NCBI RefSeq assembly: GCF_001889525.1
Contig: NZ_CP018192.1
Coordinates: forward strand, 1-64,000
Direction of reading: 5' to 3'
Origin: Granulibacter bethesdensis
Lineage (GTDB): Bacteria; Pseudomonadota; Alphaproteobacteria; Acetobacterales; Acetobacteraceae
DNA: 64,000 bases
The notes under the pieces: model-generated
Seen by the model: the letters and a program-made list of their open reading frames with translations, nothing else
Database searches by the model: none
Told to the model about the DNA's origin: nothing
Part shown: positions 52,612 through 61,932 of the stretch, piece by piece
Numbering within the stretch: the stretch's first letter is position 1
How the letters are laid out: each line of letters starts with the position of its first letter
Program-made: the position numbers and the translations under genes

Positions 52612-53550
52612 ATGACACAGAAGATCGTTTTTCTCGATCGTGAAACACTTGGTGCCACGATGCGCAAACCCGTTTTTGCGCATGAATATGTCGAATACGA
52701 CGTAACCGGCCCCGACCAGGTGGTGGAGCGGTTGAAGGACGCAACCATCGTCATCACCAACAAGGTGCCGCTGCGCGCCGATACGCTGGCTCAGCTTCCC
52801 AATCTGAAGCTGATTGCGGTCGCGGCGACGGGTACCGATGTCATTGACAAGGTGGCTGCCAAAAAGCAGGGCATCGTTGTCTCCAATATTCGCGGCTATG
52901 CGTTCAACACTGTTCCGGAACATGTCGTTGCGCTGATGTTCGCGCTGCGTCGCAACCTGCTGGCCTATGCCGTGGATGTGCAGAACGGCGTGTGGAACAA
53001 GGCCCGCCAGTTCTGCTTTTTCCCACATCCGATCCGCGACATTGCCGGCTCCACCATGGGCATTATCGGCTATGGCGCGCTGGGCAAGTCCATTGCCGAG
53101 CGGGCGCGTGCGCTGGGCATGAAGGTCATTGCCTATGATGCGTTCCCGCAGGAAGGGCTGGTGGATTTCGAAACCATTCTGCGTGACAGTGACGTGATCA
53201 CGATTCACGCACCGCTGACCGAAGAGACGCGCAACATGTTCGGCGCGACTGAATTCAAGAAGATGAAGAACAGCGCGATCCTGATTAACACTGCGCGCGG
53301 TGGTCTGGTGGACGAAGCCGCTCTGGCTCAGGCGCTGAAAGAGGGCGAAATCGCCGGTGCGGGCTTCGACGTGCTGACGCAGGAGCCGCCGGTGAACGGC
53401 AACGTGCTGCTGGATCCCACCATCCCCAATCTGATTGTGACCCCGCATGTCGCCTGGGCAAGCACCGAGGCGATGCAGATTCTGGCCGATCAGCTGGTAG
53501 ACAATATCGAGGCTTTTGTCTCCGGCAAGCCTGCCAACGTAGTCGAGTAA
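52612..53550 (+). CDS. hprA: Hydroxypyruvate reductase / glycerate dehydrogenase
   Basis: NAD(P)H-dependent D-2-hydroxyacid dehydrogenase that reduces hydroxypyruvate to D-glycerate. Seen: nucleotide-binding G-Y-G-A-L-G (residues 153-158) followed by Asp176, and catalytic Arg229 (N-T-A-R-G-G), Glu258 and His279 (T-P-H-V-A-W-A). Length 312 aa. ATG 52612 gives the natural N-terminus MTQKIVFLD. It acts directly on the product of the upstream enzyme Sga. Confidence 0.95.
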   Translation: MTQKIVFLDRETLGATMRKPVFAHEYVEYDVTGPDQVVERLKDATIVITNKVPLRADTLAQLPNLKLIAVAATGTDVIDKVAAKKQGIVVSNIRGYAFNTVPEHVVALMFALRRNLLAYAVDVQNGVWNKARQFCFFPHPIRDIAGSTMGIIGYGALGKSIAERARALGMKVIAYDAFPQEGLVDFETILRDSDVITIHAPLTEETRNMFGATEFKKMKNSAILINTARGGLVDEAALAQALKEGEIAGAGFDVLTQEPPVNGNVLLDPTIPNLIVTPHVAWASTEAMQILADQLVDNIEAFVSGKPANVVE

Positions 53551-53598
53551 GATCGTCTTTCACATCAGGACTGCCTCAGGCGGAGAGGAAACGAAACT

Positions 53599-54471
53599 AT
53601 GACAGCGAAACTGCTGTATCAGTTTGATACGGACTGGACCCCGAGCGTTTTCGACAGCGTTGTTGCGTATGATGGCGGTGCGGATCATGTGATCGGCCAT
53701 GCCAATGTGACGCCGGAGAATGTCGGTGCTCTGGTCGATGGCGCGATTTTTACGCGCGGCCCGAAGGAAAAGCGTTTTACCGCTCTATGGATCGGCGGTG
53801 GCAGCATGGAGGCCGGTGAGGCCGTGCTGAGCGCGGTGAAGAAGAAATTCTTCGGTAATTTCCGCGTTTCCGTGATGCTGGACAGCAATGGCTCCAACAC
53901 CACCGCTGCGGCGGGTGTGGCGTTGCTGGCCAAGGCGGCTCCGCTGAAGGGCAAGAAGGCGATCGTGCTGGCCGGAACAGGTCCGGTGGGCATGCGCGCT
54001 GCCGGTCTGATGGCGCTCGAAGGGGCCGATGTCACCATCACTGGCCGTCAGAAGGACCGCACTGAAAAAGCCGCTGCTGCGATCAGCAAGCGTTTCGGCG
54101 TTGAAGTGAAGGCGGTCGAGGCTGCTGACGCTGCTGCGCGTGAAGCCGTCATTCAGGGGCAGCAGGTGGTCTATGCGGCCGGTGCGATCGGGTTCGAATT
54201 GCTGTCCGAAGAGGCCTGGAAAAAGACCTCCTCCATCGAGCTGCTGGCCGATGTGAATGCACAGCCTCCGCTGGGTATTGGCGGGGTTGGCGTTATGGAC
54301 AAGGGCAAGGAATACGAAGGCGGCGCCGGCACCGTGAAGGGCTTTGGTGCGCTGGGTATCGGTGGTCTGAAGCTGAAGCTGCATCGCGCCTGCATCGCAC
54401 AGCTTTTCGAGAAGGACGATCAGGTTCTGGACGCAGAGGGTATCTACGCCCTGGCGAAGGAAATGGCGTGA
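53599..54471 (+). CDS. mtdA: Methylenetetrahydrofolate/methylene-tetrahydromethanopterin dehydrogenase MtdA
   Basis: NADP-dependent dehydrogenase that interconverts methylene- and methenyl-tetrahydrofolate, found mainly in methylotrophs. Seen: L-L-Y-Q-F-D-T-D near the start, I-F-T-R-G-P-K-E, the Rossmann loop V-L-A-G-T-G-P-V-G-M-R-A-A (about residues 128-140) and the MtdA-type D-S-N-G-S-N-T-T-A-A-A. Length 290 aa. Not a FolD; together with Fch it replaces FolD here. It overlaps fch by 1 nt. Confidence 0.95.
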   Translation: MTAKLLYQFDTDWTPSVFDSVVAYDGGADHVIGHANVTPENVGALVDGAIFTRGPKEKRFTALWIGGGSMEAGEAVLSAVKKKFFGNFRVSVMLDSNGSNTTAAAGVALLAKAAPLKGKKAIVLAGTGPVGMRAAGLMALEGADVTITGRQKDRTEKAAAAISKRFGVEVKAVEAADAAAREAVIQGQQVVYAAGAIGFELLSEEAWKKTSSIELLADVNAQPPLGIGGVGVMDKGKEYEGGAGTVKGFGALGIGGLKLKLHRACIAQLFEKDDQVLDAEGIYALAKEMA

Positions 54472-55112
54472 TGACCGCGGGAGTCTCGTTCAAGGACGAA
54501 AGCGTCGAAGCTTTCCTCGAACAGCTGGCAAGCAAAGCCTCCACCCCTGGTGGTGGCAGTGCCGCTGCGGTGATGGGGGCGATCGGTGCGGCCCTGTCCA
54601 GCATGGTCTGCAACCTGACCATCGGTAAAAAGAAATATGCCGAGGTTGAGGAAGAGCTGAAAGGCGTTCTGGCGCAGGCTGATGCGCTGCGTCTGAAGCT
54701 GATTGCGGCGATTGAAGAAGACGTGCAGGCTTTCGATGCGGTCATGGGCGCCTACGGCATGCCCAAGACCACGGAAGAGGAACAGGCTGCCCGCAAGCAA
54801 GCGATCCAGAAGGCCCTGCATCTGGCTACGGATGCGCCACTGGACTGCGCGCGCCTCTGCCGTGATGCGATTGATCTGGCGGAGATCGTCAGCCGTAAGG
54901 GGAATGCCGCTGTCATCAGCGATGGCGGTGTGGCTGTTCTGGCCGCCCATGCCGGCCTGCGCAGCTCGGCACTGAACGTCTATGTCAATGCCAAGGCCAT
55001 CGAAGACCGTGCATTTGCGGAAAGCCGTCTGCAGGAGCTTCAGGAAATTCTGGGCAGTGCAGGCGAAAAGACGGAAGCGACTTACGAGCTGGTGAGATCA
55101 CAGCTCGTCTGA
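54471..55112 (+). CDS. fch: Methenyltetrahydrofolate cyclohydrolase
   Basis: Hydrolyses methenyl-tetrahydrofolate to 10-formyl-tetrahydrofolate; a member of the formiminotransferase-cyclodeaminase cyclohydrolase family. Seen: F-L-E-Q-L-A-S-K-A-S-T-P-G-G-G-S-A-A-A-V, the conserved helix start of the family (residues 15-34), and long Ala-rich helices. Length 213 aa. ATG 54471 shares its A with the mtdA TGA (TGATG), so the two are translationally coupled; a GTG at 54468 is also in frame. Confidence 0.93.
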   Translation: MTAGVSFKDESVEAFLEQLASKASTPGGGSAAAVMGAIGAALSSMVCNLTIGKKKYAEVEEELKGVLAQADALRLKLIAAIEEDVQAFDAVMGAYGMPKTTEEEQAARKQAIQKALHLATDAPLDCARLCRDAIDLAEIVSRKGNAAVISDGGVAVLAAHAGLRSSALNVYVNAKAIEDRAFAESRLQELQEILGSAGEKTEATYELVRSQLV

Positions 55113-55122
55113 GTGATACTAC

Positions 55123-55157
55123 GGGTCCGGAGCGGTTATACGGCATGCTTCCGACCC
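55123..55157 (+). promoter_or_regulatory. Imperfect hairpin between fch and mtkA
   Basis: GGGTCCGGAGC and GCTTCCGACCC form an 11-position stem with one mismatch and one G-U around a 13-nt loop, beginning 10 nt after the fch stop. No U-tract. The mtkA ribosome-binding site (GGGAGAGACGTAG) is 45 nt further on. Confidence 0.3.
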
Positions 55158-55220
55158 GATCCTGTCTGGCGCTTACCTGAGGGGGGGAAGGCGCGCATCA
55201 ACGCGAAGGGAGAGACGTAG

Positions 55221-56390
55221 ATGGACGTCCATGAGTACCAGGCAAAAGAATTGCTTGCGAGCGCCGGCGTTGCCGTGCCCCGCGGTGCAATCGCTTTCAG
55301 CGCTGATCAGGCTGTGTACGCCGCGACCGAACTGGGTGGCTGGCATTGGGCGGTCAAGGCCCAGATTCATGCCGGTGCGCGTGGCAAGGCCGGCGGCATC
55401 AAGCTGTGCAAGACCTATCATGAAGTGCGCGAGGCTGCTGCCGGCATGCTTGGCAAGCGTCTGGTCACGCATCAGACCGGCCCGGAAGGCAAGCCGGTGC
55501 AGCGCGTTTATGTCGAGGTCGCCGATCCCTTCGAGAAAGAATTCTATCTGGGCTTCGTGCTGGATCGTAAGCTGGAGCGCGTCCGCGTGATCGCCTCCGC
55601 CGAGGGCGGCATGGAGATCGAGGAAATCGCTTCCAAGCATCCGGAAAAGCTGATCCAGGTGATCGTCGAACCGGCGGTTGGGCTTCAGCAGTTCCAGGCC
55701 CGCCAGATCGCCTTCAAGCTGGGCCTGTCCAGCCGTCAGGTGCAGCGTGCGGTGACCAGCATCATGGGGGCCTATCGCGCATTCCGCGATCACGACGCCA
55801 CCATGCTGGAAATCAATCCTCTGGTTCTGACCAAGGATGACCGCATTCTGGCGCTCGATGCGAAGATGAGCTTCGACGACAACGCCCTGTTCCGCCGTAA
55901 CAACGTCGCCAACATGCATGATCCCTCTCAGGACGACCCGCGTGAGGCGCAGGCTGCGGAGCACAACCTCAACTATGTGGGTCTGGAAGGCGATATCGGC
56001 TGCGTGGTGAATGGCGCCGGTCTGGCGATGGCGACCATGGACGTCATCAAATATGCGGGTGGTGAGCCTGCCAACTTCCTCGATGTCGGCGGCGGCGCAA
56101 GCCCCGAGCGTACCGCGACGGCGTTCCGTCTGGTGCTGTCCGACAAGAACGTGAAGGTTGTTCTGGTCAACATTTTCGCCGGCATCAACCGCTGCGACTG
56201 GATCGCCGAAGGCGTGGTGCATGCGGTGAAAGAAGTCGATCTGAAGCTTCCGCTGGTGGTGCGTCTGGCAGGCACCAATGTGGAGGAAGGCCGCCGTATT
56301 CTGAAAGAAAGCGGCATTTCCGTCATCATGGCCGAAAGCCTGACCGAAGCGGCCGAAAAGGCCGTCGAGGCCGCGAAGGCCGCGGCGTAA
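55221..56390 (+). CDS. mtkA: Malate--CoA ligase, beta subunit (MtkA)
   Basis: ATP-grasp subunit of malate thiokinase, which makes L-malyl-CoA from malate, CoA and ATP. Seen: [12 protein letters not shown] (1-12), [13 protein letters not shown] (about residues 45-57), E-I-N-P-L-V-L, and G-G-G-A-S-P-E-R, the plan of succinyl-CoA synthetase beta subunits. Length 389 aa. The malate rather than succinate assignment rests on its place between fch and ppc/mcl in a serine-cycle block. Confidence 0.92.
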   Translation: MDVHEYQAKELLASAGVAVPRGAIAFSADQAVYAATELGGWHWAVKAQIHAGARGKAGGIKLCKTYHEVREAAAGMLGKRLVTHQTGPEGKPVQRVYVEVADPFEKEFYLGFVLDRKLERVRVIASAEGGMEIEEIASKHPEKLIQVIVEPAVGLQQFQARQIAFKLGLSSRQVQRAVTSIMGAYRAFRDHDATMLEINPLVLTKDDRILALDAKMSFDDNALFRRNNVANMHDPSQDDPREAQAAEHNLNYVGLEGDIGCVVNGAGLAMATMDVIKYAGGEPANFLDVGGGASPERTATAFRLVLSDKNVKVVLVNIFAGINRCDWIAEGVVHAVKEVDLKLPLVVRLAGTNVEEGRRILKESGISVIMAESLTEAAEKAVEAAKAAA

Positions 56391-56405
56391 GGGGAGGCAG
56401 GACCA

Positions 56406-57302
56406 ATGAGCATTCTGATCAATAAACAGACCAAGATCATCATTCAGGGCTTCACCGGCGACAAGGGCACGTTCCACGGTCGCGAGATGATCGATTACGG
56501 CACCAATGTCGTCGGCGGCGTGACGCCTGGTAAGGGCGGCCAGACCCATCTGGGTCGTCCCGTGTTCAACACGGTCGAGGACGCGGTGCGTGAGACCGGT
56601 GCGCAAGCGTCGATCACCTTTGTGGCGCCTGCTTTCTGCGCCGATGCGATCATGGAAGGCGCCGATGCGGGGCTGGAGCTGATCTGCACCATCACGGACG
56701 GTATTCCGGCGCAGGACATGATGCGCGTGAAGCGTTATCTGCGCCGCTATCAGAAGGATCGTCGCACGCGTCTGGTGGGGCCGAACTGCGCAGGCATCAT
56801 CAGCCCGGGGCAGGCCATGCTGGGCATCATGCCGGGCCATATCTACAAGGAAGGCCATGTCGGCATTGTTTCCCGCTCCGGCACGCTTGGCTATGAAGCC
56901 GCCGCGCAGCTGAAGGAGCTGGGCATCGGTGTCTCCACCAGCGTTGGTATCGGTGGTGACCCGATCAATGGTTCGTCCTTCCTTGATCACCTCCAGTTGT
57001 TTGAGGCCGACCCCGAGACTCATGCCGTGCTGATGATCGGCGAGATCGGTGGTCCGCAGGAAGCCGAAGCGGCGAAGTGGATCAGCGAGAACATGTCGAA
57101 GCCGGTGGTTGGCTACGTTGCCGGCCTGACCGCTCCGAAGGGGCGTCGTATGGGCCATGCCGGTGCGATCATCTCGGGCGAGGGCGACAGCGCCGCCGAA
57201 AAGAGCGAGATCATGCGCTCCTACGGTCTGACGGTTGCTCCCAGCCCGGGTGAACTCGGCTCGACCGTTGCCGCGGTGCTGGCTGGCCGTCAGGCAGCCT
57301 GA
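56406..57302 (+). CDS. mtkB: Malate--CoA ligase, alpha subunit (MtkB)
   Basis: CoA-binding and phosphohistidine subunit of malate thiokinase. Seen: Q-G-F-T-G-D-K-G-T-F-H (14-24), G-G-V-T-P-G-K-G-G, and the phosphohistidine region G-R-R-M-G-H-A-G-A-I with His251. Length 298 aa. Starts 15 nt after mtkA. As with mtkA, sequence alone resembles succinyl-CoA synthetase; context decides. Confidence 0.93.
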   Translation: MSILINKQTKIIIQGFTGDKGTFHGREMIDYGTNVVGGVTPGKGGQTHLGRPVFNTVEDAVRETGAQASITFVAPAFCADAIMEGADAGLELICTITDGIPAQDMMRVKRYLRRYQKDRRTRLVGPNCAGIISPGQAMLGIMPGHIYKEGHVGIVSRSGTLGYEAAAQLKELGIGVSTSVGIGGDPINGSSFLDHLQLFEADPETHAVLMIGEIGGPQEAEAAKWISENMSKPVVGYVAGLTAPKGRRMGHAGAIISGEGDSAAEKSEIMRSYGLTVAPSPGELGSTVAAVLAGRQAA

Positions 57303-57308
57303 TCCGGC

Positions 57309-60089
57309 ATGACGAACATGCAGCGGTCTGACATCATGACAGGCTCCTCCCGGCCGGATGCTTCGGCTTCCGGCCAGGGAACGGCCCGCCTTCTGCGAGA
57401 TCTGCTGCTGGAAGTGGCGGCACGTCATCATCCCGATATCGTGCCGGCTTTGACGGGGGAGGGGCGCTGGTCCCTCTCCACCATGACACCGCAGGCGCTT
57501 GGCAGGGCGTTGCAGGCGCAGGGCATCTGGTTTCAGCTTCTGTCGATTGCCGAGCAGAAAGAAGCCATGCGTCAGCGCCGGGCGGTGGAAAAACAGGGCA
57601 GTCGCGCCGATGTGCGCGGCACCTTTGATGCCGTGCTGGCGGAAGCGAAAGCCGCTGGTATTTCGGCTGATACTCTGTCCGATACGCTGGCCGGTTTGCG
57701 TATCCGCCCGGTGGTAACAGCGCACCCGACCGAGGCCAAGCGTGTGACGGTGCTGGAAAAGCACCGCGAGATTTATCTGCTGTTGCTGGAACTCGACAAC
57801 CCACGCTGGACCGAGCGGGAGCACGCGCGTCTGGTACGCCGGCTGCGCGATCAGATCGAGTTGCTCTGGCTGACAGGTGAGCTGCGCCTGGAGAAGGTCT
57901 CCGTGCAGCAGGAGGTCCATTGGGGTCTCCATTTTTTCCGCGAAAGCCTGTTCGAGATCGTGCCGCAGGTGGCGGCATCGCTCGAAGAAGCCGTGGCCGC
58001 GCAATATCCGGATGCTCCGGCCCCATCCCCGCGCCGTGATGCGGGGGGGTTCCTTCAATTCGGCTCCTGGGTCGGCGGCGATCGCGATGGCAATCCTTAT
58101 GTGACGAATGACGTCACGCGCTGGACTTTGCGGGAAAATGCGCAGGCCAGTCTGGAGCATTATCGCAAACAGATTGCCCGCCTCATCAAATCCCTGTCGA
58201 TGACCGAACATGCGTTGACCATTCCGCAATGGTTCTCGGCGCTGGTGCGGGAGCGGGTGGAAGAGATGACGGAGGCTCCCTCCCTGGCGCAGCGCAATCC
58301 GGGTGAACCGTTCCGTCAGTTCCTGACCGTGATGGATTTGCGGCTTGAAGACACATTGCGCCTTCAGACGGGTGGCGATGCGAATTTTAGCGCCACGTCT
58401 CATGCCTATCCCAGCGCTGATGCGCTGATCGACGACCTCCGCGCTATGGAAAAGGCGCTGGAAGACGCAGGCAGCCCCGAAATCGCCGCCGATCTGATCC
58501 GGCCGTTACGGTGCAGTGCCGAGATCTTCCGTTTCAGCACGGTACGGCTGGATCTGCGGCAGAACTCCACGCGCCTGACCAATGCGTTGCATGCCTATTG
58601 GCGCGACGTGACCGGGCAGGGACTACAAAGCGAGCCGCCCGCAGATGACAGTGCTGAATGGGAAGAATTCCTGCTGGATGCTCTTCAGCAACCCCGCCTG
58701 GCCCGCCTGACCCCGCAGGACTGGCCGGAAGATGCGCGCGAGGTGCTGGAGATGTTTCAGCTGGTCGCCGAAATGCGCGGCAGGCTGGATCGGGAGGCAT
58801 TCGGCAGCTTTATTCTGTCCATGACCCGTTCGGTGGCCGATATTCTCGGTGCCTATGTGATGGCGAAACAGGCTGGCCTGTTCCTCGATTCCGTCGGTAT
58901 GGAGCTGTGTGAACTGCCGATCGTGCCGCTGTTCGAGACGATCGACGATCTGCGTGCCGCACCGCTGATCATGCGCCGCCTGCTGAATATTCCGGTGATC
59001 CGGCGCTCGGCCCGTCGGCAGGGCAATGTGCAGGAAGTCATGATCGGCTACTCTGACAGTAACAAGGATGGCGGTTTCATCTCCGCCAACTGGGAGCTGT
59101 TCCGTGCACAGTCCCGTCTGGCACAGGTCGGGCAGGATGCGGGCATTGCCATCGCGTTCTTCCATGGCCGTGGCGGCAGTGTCAGCCGTGGTGGCGCACC
59201 GACCCGTCGGGCCATTGCAGCCCAGCCGCCCGGCTCTATCCGCGGACGGTTCCGCGTGACGGAACAGGGTGAGGTGGTCAGCGCCAAATATGCCAATAAG
59301 GGCACGGCTTCCTATCAGGCGGAACTGCTGGCGGCGAGTGTGCTGGATCATGCTTTGCGCAGTGAAAGACTGGCTGATTCCATTGCCTCTGTCCGCCCCG
59401 AATATGAAGATGCGATGGAGGCTCTGTCAGGGGCTGCCAATGCGGCCTATCGCAGTCTGATCGGCAATCCGCACATGGTCGGGTATTTCCAGTCGGCCAG
59501 CCCGCTGGAAGAATTCGCCTTGCTGAATATCGGCAGTCGTCCCGCCCGTCGTTTCGGTGCGCGTTCATTGTCCGATCTGCGGGCCATTCCTTTTGTTTTT
59601 GCCTGGACGCAGAACCGCCATCTGATCACCAGCTGGTATGGTGTCGGCAGCGCCATCTCCACCTTCCTTGATGTGCGGGGTGAGCGCGGCGAAGAGGTGC
59701 TGCGTCGCATGTTTGCGGATTACCCGCTGTTCCGCCTGATTGCGGATGAGGTGGAAAAAGCACTGTTGTTCGTCGATCTTGACATTGCTCGCCTCTATGC
59801 TGGTCTGGTGCCGGAAGAGGAGGCGAGGCAGGCCATCCTGCCATTGGTCGAGGCTGAATATCAGCTGACCTGCGCCATGATCACCCGGATCAGCGGAGAT
59901 GCGCAGGTGGGCGAGCGGTTCCATCGTTACCGCGCCCGACTGGCTGAGCGTCTGCCGGTGATCAATGCTGCCAATCGGGAGCAGGTGGAGCTGCTGCGGC
60001 GCTTCCGGGATGCCCCGGATGATGCGGTGAAATCAGCCCTGCTGCTATCCATCAATTGTATCGCTGGCGGCTTCGGTACCACGGGCTGA
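57309..60089 (+). CDS. ppc: Phosphoenolpyruvate carboxylase
   Basis: Carboxylates PEP with bicarbonate to oxaloacetate, the CO2-fixing step of the serine cycle. Seen: V-V-T-A-H-P-T-E-A-K-R with catalytic His139, G-Y-S-D-S-N-K-D-G-G (about residues 578-587), F-H-G-R-G-G-S-V-S-R-G-G-A-P (about 617-630), and a C-terminal N-x-x-x-G-F-G-T-T-G end. Length 926 aa, slightly longer than E. coli Ppc, with an N-terminal extension before the conserved core. It starts 6 nt after mtkB. Confidence 0.97.
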   Translation: MTNMQRSDIMTGSSRPDASASGQGTARLLRDLLLEVAARHHPDIVPALTGEGRWSLSTMTPQALGRALQAQGIWFQLLSIAEQKEAMRQRRAVEKQGSRADVRGTFDAVLAEAKAAGISADTLSDTLAGLRIRPVVTAHPTEAKRVTVLEKHREIYLLLLELDNPRWTEREHARLVRRLRDQIELLWLTGELRLEKVSVQQEVHWGLHFFRESLFEIVPQVAASLEEAVAAQYPDAPAPSPRRDAGGFLQFGSWVGGDRDGNPYVTNDVTRWTLRENAQASLEHYRKQIARLIKSLSMTEHALTIPQWFSALVRERVEEMTEAPSLAQRNPGEPFRQFLTVMDLRLEDTLRLQTGGDANFSATSHAYPSADALIDDLRAMEKALEDAGSPEIAADLIRPLRCSAEIFRFSTVRLDLRQNSTRLTNALHAYWRDVTGQGLQSEPPADDSAEWEEFLLDALQQPRLARLTPQDWPEDAREVLEMFQLVAEMRGRLDREAFGSFILSMTRSVADILGAYVMAKQAGLFLDSVGMELCELPIVPLFETIDDLRAAPLIMRRLLNIPVIRRSARRQGNVQEVMIGYSDSNKDGGFISANWELFRAQSRLAQVGQDAGIAIAFFHGRGGSVSRGGAPTRRAIAAQPPGSIRGRFRVTEQGEVVSAKYANKGTASYQAELLAASVLDHALRSERLADSIASVRPEYEDAMEALSGAANAAYRSLIGNPHMVGYFQSASPLEEFALLNIGSRPARRFGARSLSDLRAIPFVFAWTQNRHLITSWYGVGSAISTFLDVRGERGEEVLRRMFADYPLFRLIADEVEKALLFVDLDIARLYAGLVPEEEARQAILPLVEAEYQLTCAMITRISGDAQVGERFHRYRARLAERLPVINAANREQVELLRRFRDAPDDAVKSALLLSINCIAGGFGTTG

Positions 60090-60126
60090 ACCCGTCGCTG
60101 AGTGTCCAATAAAAGGGGAGGAAGCC

Positions 60127-61098
60127 ATGAGCTTCACGCTGGTCGAACAAGCAACGCCGCGCCTGCATCGCTCTGAACTGGCGGTGCCGGGTTCCAACAC
60201 GGCCCTGTTCGAGAAATCGGCCCGCTCCGCCGCTGACATCATCTTCCTCGACTGTGAAGATGCAGTGGCGCCGGATGAGAAAGATCAGGCGCGCAGGAAC
60301 ATCATTCAGGCCCTGAACGAAATCGACTGGGGCAACAAGACCATGATGGTGCGCATCAATGGCCTCGACACCCACTATATGTATCGCGACGTAGTGGATA
60401 TCGTCGAAGCCTGTCCGCGTCTCGATATGATCCTGATCCCCAAAGTCGGTACAGCGGCGGATGTCTATGCCGTGGACATGCTGGTGACGCAGATCGAACA
60501 GGCCAAGAAGCGCGAAAAGAAGATCGGCTTCGAGGTTCTGATCGAAACCGCACTCGGCATGGCCAATGTGGAAGCCATCGCCCAGTCTTCGAAGCGTCTG
60601 GAAGCCATGAGCTTCGGCGTGGCCGACTATGCCGCCAGCACGCGCGCCCGCACCACCGTGATCGGCGGCGTCAATCCCGATTACGGCGTGCTGACCGACC
60701 GTGATGAGAGCGGTAATCGCGACTATTATTGGATGGATCAGTGGCATTTCGCACAGAGCCGCATGATGGTGGCTTGCCGCGCCTATGGTCTGCGCCCGAT
60801 CGATGGTCCGTTCGGCGATTTCAATGATCCGGAAGGTTACCGCGCCGCTGCCCGTCGTGCCGCCGTGCTCGGTTATGAAGGCAAGTGGGCGATCCATCCG
60901 AGCCAGATCGCGCTGGCGAACGAGGTGTTTTCTCCGTCCGAAGCGGAAGTGACCAAGGCTCGCCGGATTCTGGAAGCTATGGAACAGGCCGCCAAGGAAG
61001 GTCGGGGCGCTGTGTCGCTGGATGGCCGTCTGATCGATATTGCGTCCATCCGTATGGCGGAAGCGCTGCTGGCCAAGGCCAACCAGATCTCCGGCTGA
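60127..61098 (+). CDS. mcl: L-malyl-CoA/beta-methylmalyl-CoA lyase
   Basis: HpcH/HpaI-type aldolase of the CitE-like group that cleaves L-malyl-CoA to glyoxylate and acetyl-CoA, closing the serine cycle. Seen: R-S-E-L-A-V-P-G-S-N near the N-terminus, I-F-L-D-C-E-D-A-V-A-P-D-E-K with metal-binding acids (about residues 39-52), and the E-T-A-L-G-M-A-N segment. Length 323 aa. Also acts in the ethylmalonyl-CoA pathway in some relatives. A strong terminator follows. Confidence 0.94.
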   Translation: MSFTLVEQATPRLHRSELAVPGSNTALFEKSARSAADIIFLDCEDAVAPDEKDQARRNIIQALNEIDWGNKTMMVRINGLDTHYMYRDVVDIVEACPRLDMILIPKVGTAADVYAVDMLVTQIEQAKKREKKIGFEVLIETALGMANVEAIAQSSKRLEAMSFGVADYAASTRARTTVIGGVNPDYGVLTDRDESGNRDYYWMDQWHFAQSRMMVACRAYGLRPIDGPFGDFNDPEGYRAAARRAAVLGYEGKWAIHPSQIALANEVFSPSEAEVTKARRILEAMEQAAKEGRGAVSLDGRLIDIASIRMAEALLAKANQISG

Positions 61099-61127
61099 GA
61101 GTATTGATCGCTGCTATCAAAAGAAAC

Positions 61128-61157
61128 GGCCGGTTCAGTCTGAACCGGCCATTTTTG
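61128..61157 (+). terminator. Rho-independent terminator after mcl
   Basis: GGCCGGTTC (61128-61136) and GAACCGGCC (61142-61150) form a perfect 9-bp stem with loop AGTCT, followed by ATTTTTG. The stem is flanked by A-rich sequence on the left, so it may also serve leftward carbonic anhydrase transcripts. Confidence 0.85.
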
Positions 61158-61178
61158 TAGGCGAAAGCTGTGAAGAGA

Positions 61179-61856
61179 TCAGATGCGATAATTACGACCC
61201 GAGAAACGGGCTGACAGTTTCTCGATCGGGATAAAGCGCGTGGTGCCATGGTCGAACACCTCGATACGTCCATCCTCGATTCCGTAGACCCAGCCGTATA
61301 TCTGAAGCTTGCCTTTCTCGATTCCGGCCGCCACTGCGGGGTGGGATCTCAGATGCTTCATCTGCAATAGCACGTTCTGTTCAACCAGAGCCTGCGTGTA
61401 ATGATCGCCTTCCAGATCGCCGTGATGTTCATGGACCATGTCGCGGGCTTCCAGCGCGTTGCTCAGCCAGTTGCGCACGGTGGGCATACTATCCAGTTCT
61501 TTGGCTTCAGGATCGCGCAGTGCTTTCATTGCCCCGCAATCGGAATGGCCGCAGATAATGATTGTGTCCACTTTCAGCGCGGTGACAGCATATTCAATCA
61601 CTGCCGAGACACCCCCCAGCATATCACCATATTTTGGAACGATGTTGCCGATATTGCGGCAGACGAACAGGTCGCCCGGCTCGGCATGGGTGATCATTTC
61701 AGGACTGATGCGGCTGTCAGCGCAGGTAATGAACAGGGCCACCGGATTCTGACCCTTGGCCAGCGCCTCAAACTGACTTTTCCGGATCGGAAAAACGCGT
61801 TCCCGGAAATGTCTGGCACCTTGTAACAGTCTTTTAAGTCGGCCGTTACTCTTCAT
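61179..61856 (-). CDS. can: Beta-class carbonic anhydrase
   Basis: Zinc enzyme that interconverts CO2 and bicarbonate. Seen: C-A-D-S-R (Cys45, Asp47, Arg49) and G-H-S-D-C-G-A-M (His104, Cys107), the complete zinc and Asp-Arg set. Length 225 aa. It converges on the serine-cycle block across the mcl terminator and could raise bicarbonate supply for PEP carboxylase encoded nearby; this link is inferred from position. Confidence 0.95.
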   Translation of the reverse strand: MKSNGRLKRLLQGARHFRERVFPIRKSQFEALAKGQNPVALFITCADSRISPEMITHAEPGDLFVCRNIGNIVPKYGDMLGGVSAVIEYAVTALKVDTIIICGHSDCGAMKALRDPEAKELDSMPTVRNWLSNALEARDMVHEHHGDLEGDHYTQALVEQNVLLQMKHLRSHPAVAAGIEKGKLQIYGWVYGIEDGRIEVFDHGTTRFIPIEKLSARFSGRNYRI

Positions 61857-61932
61857 CGCTGGGACGCTCTCCTGAAAATAGATGGCGTGATATCAGTATG
61901 ACTTATGTCGATTACAAACAAGGAAGCAGAGT

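Noticed and set aside
55221-57302. Reading mtkAB as succinyl-CoA synthetase (sucCD)
   Set aside because: The sequences resemble sucCD, but the position inside ftfL-sga-hprA-mtdA-fch and ppc-mcl fits malate thiokinase. A phylogeny would settle it.
55173-58403. A 1076-codon open frame on the minus strand through mtkA, mtkB and ppc
   Set aside because: It is antisense to three well-identified enzymes with strong GC-biased codons, which commonly leave a long open opposite frame. Its translation is rich in His, Arg and Gln and resembles no family.
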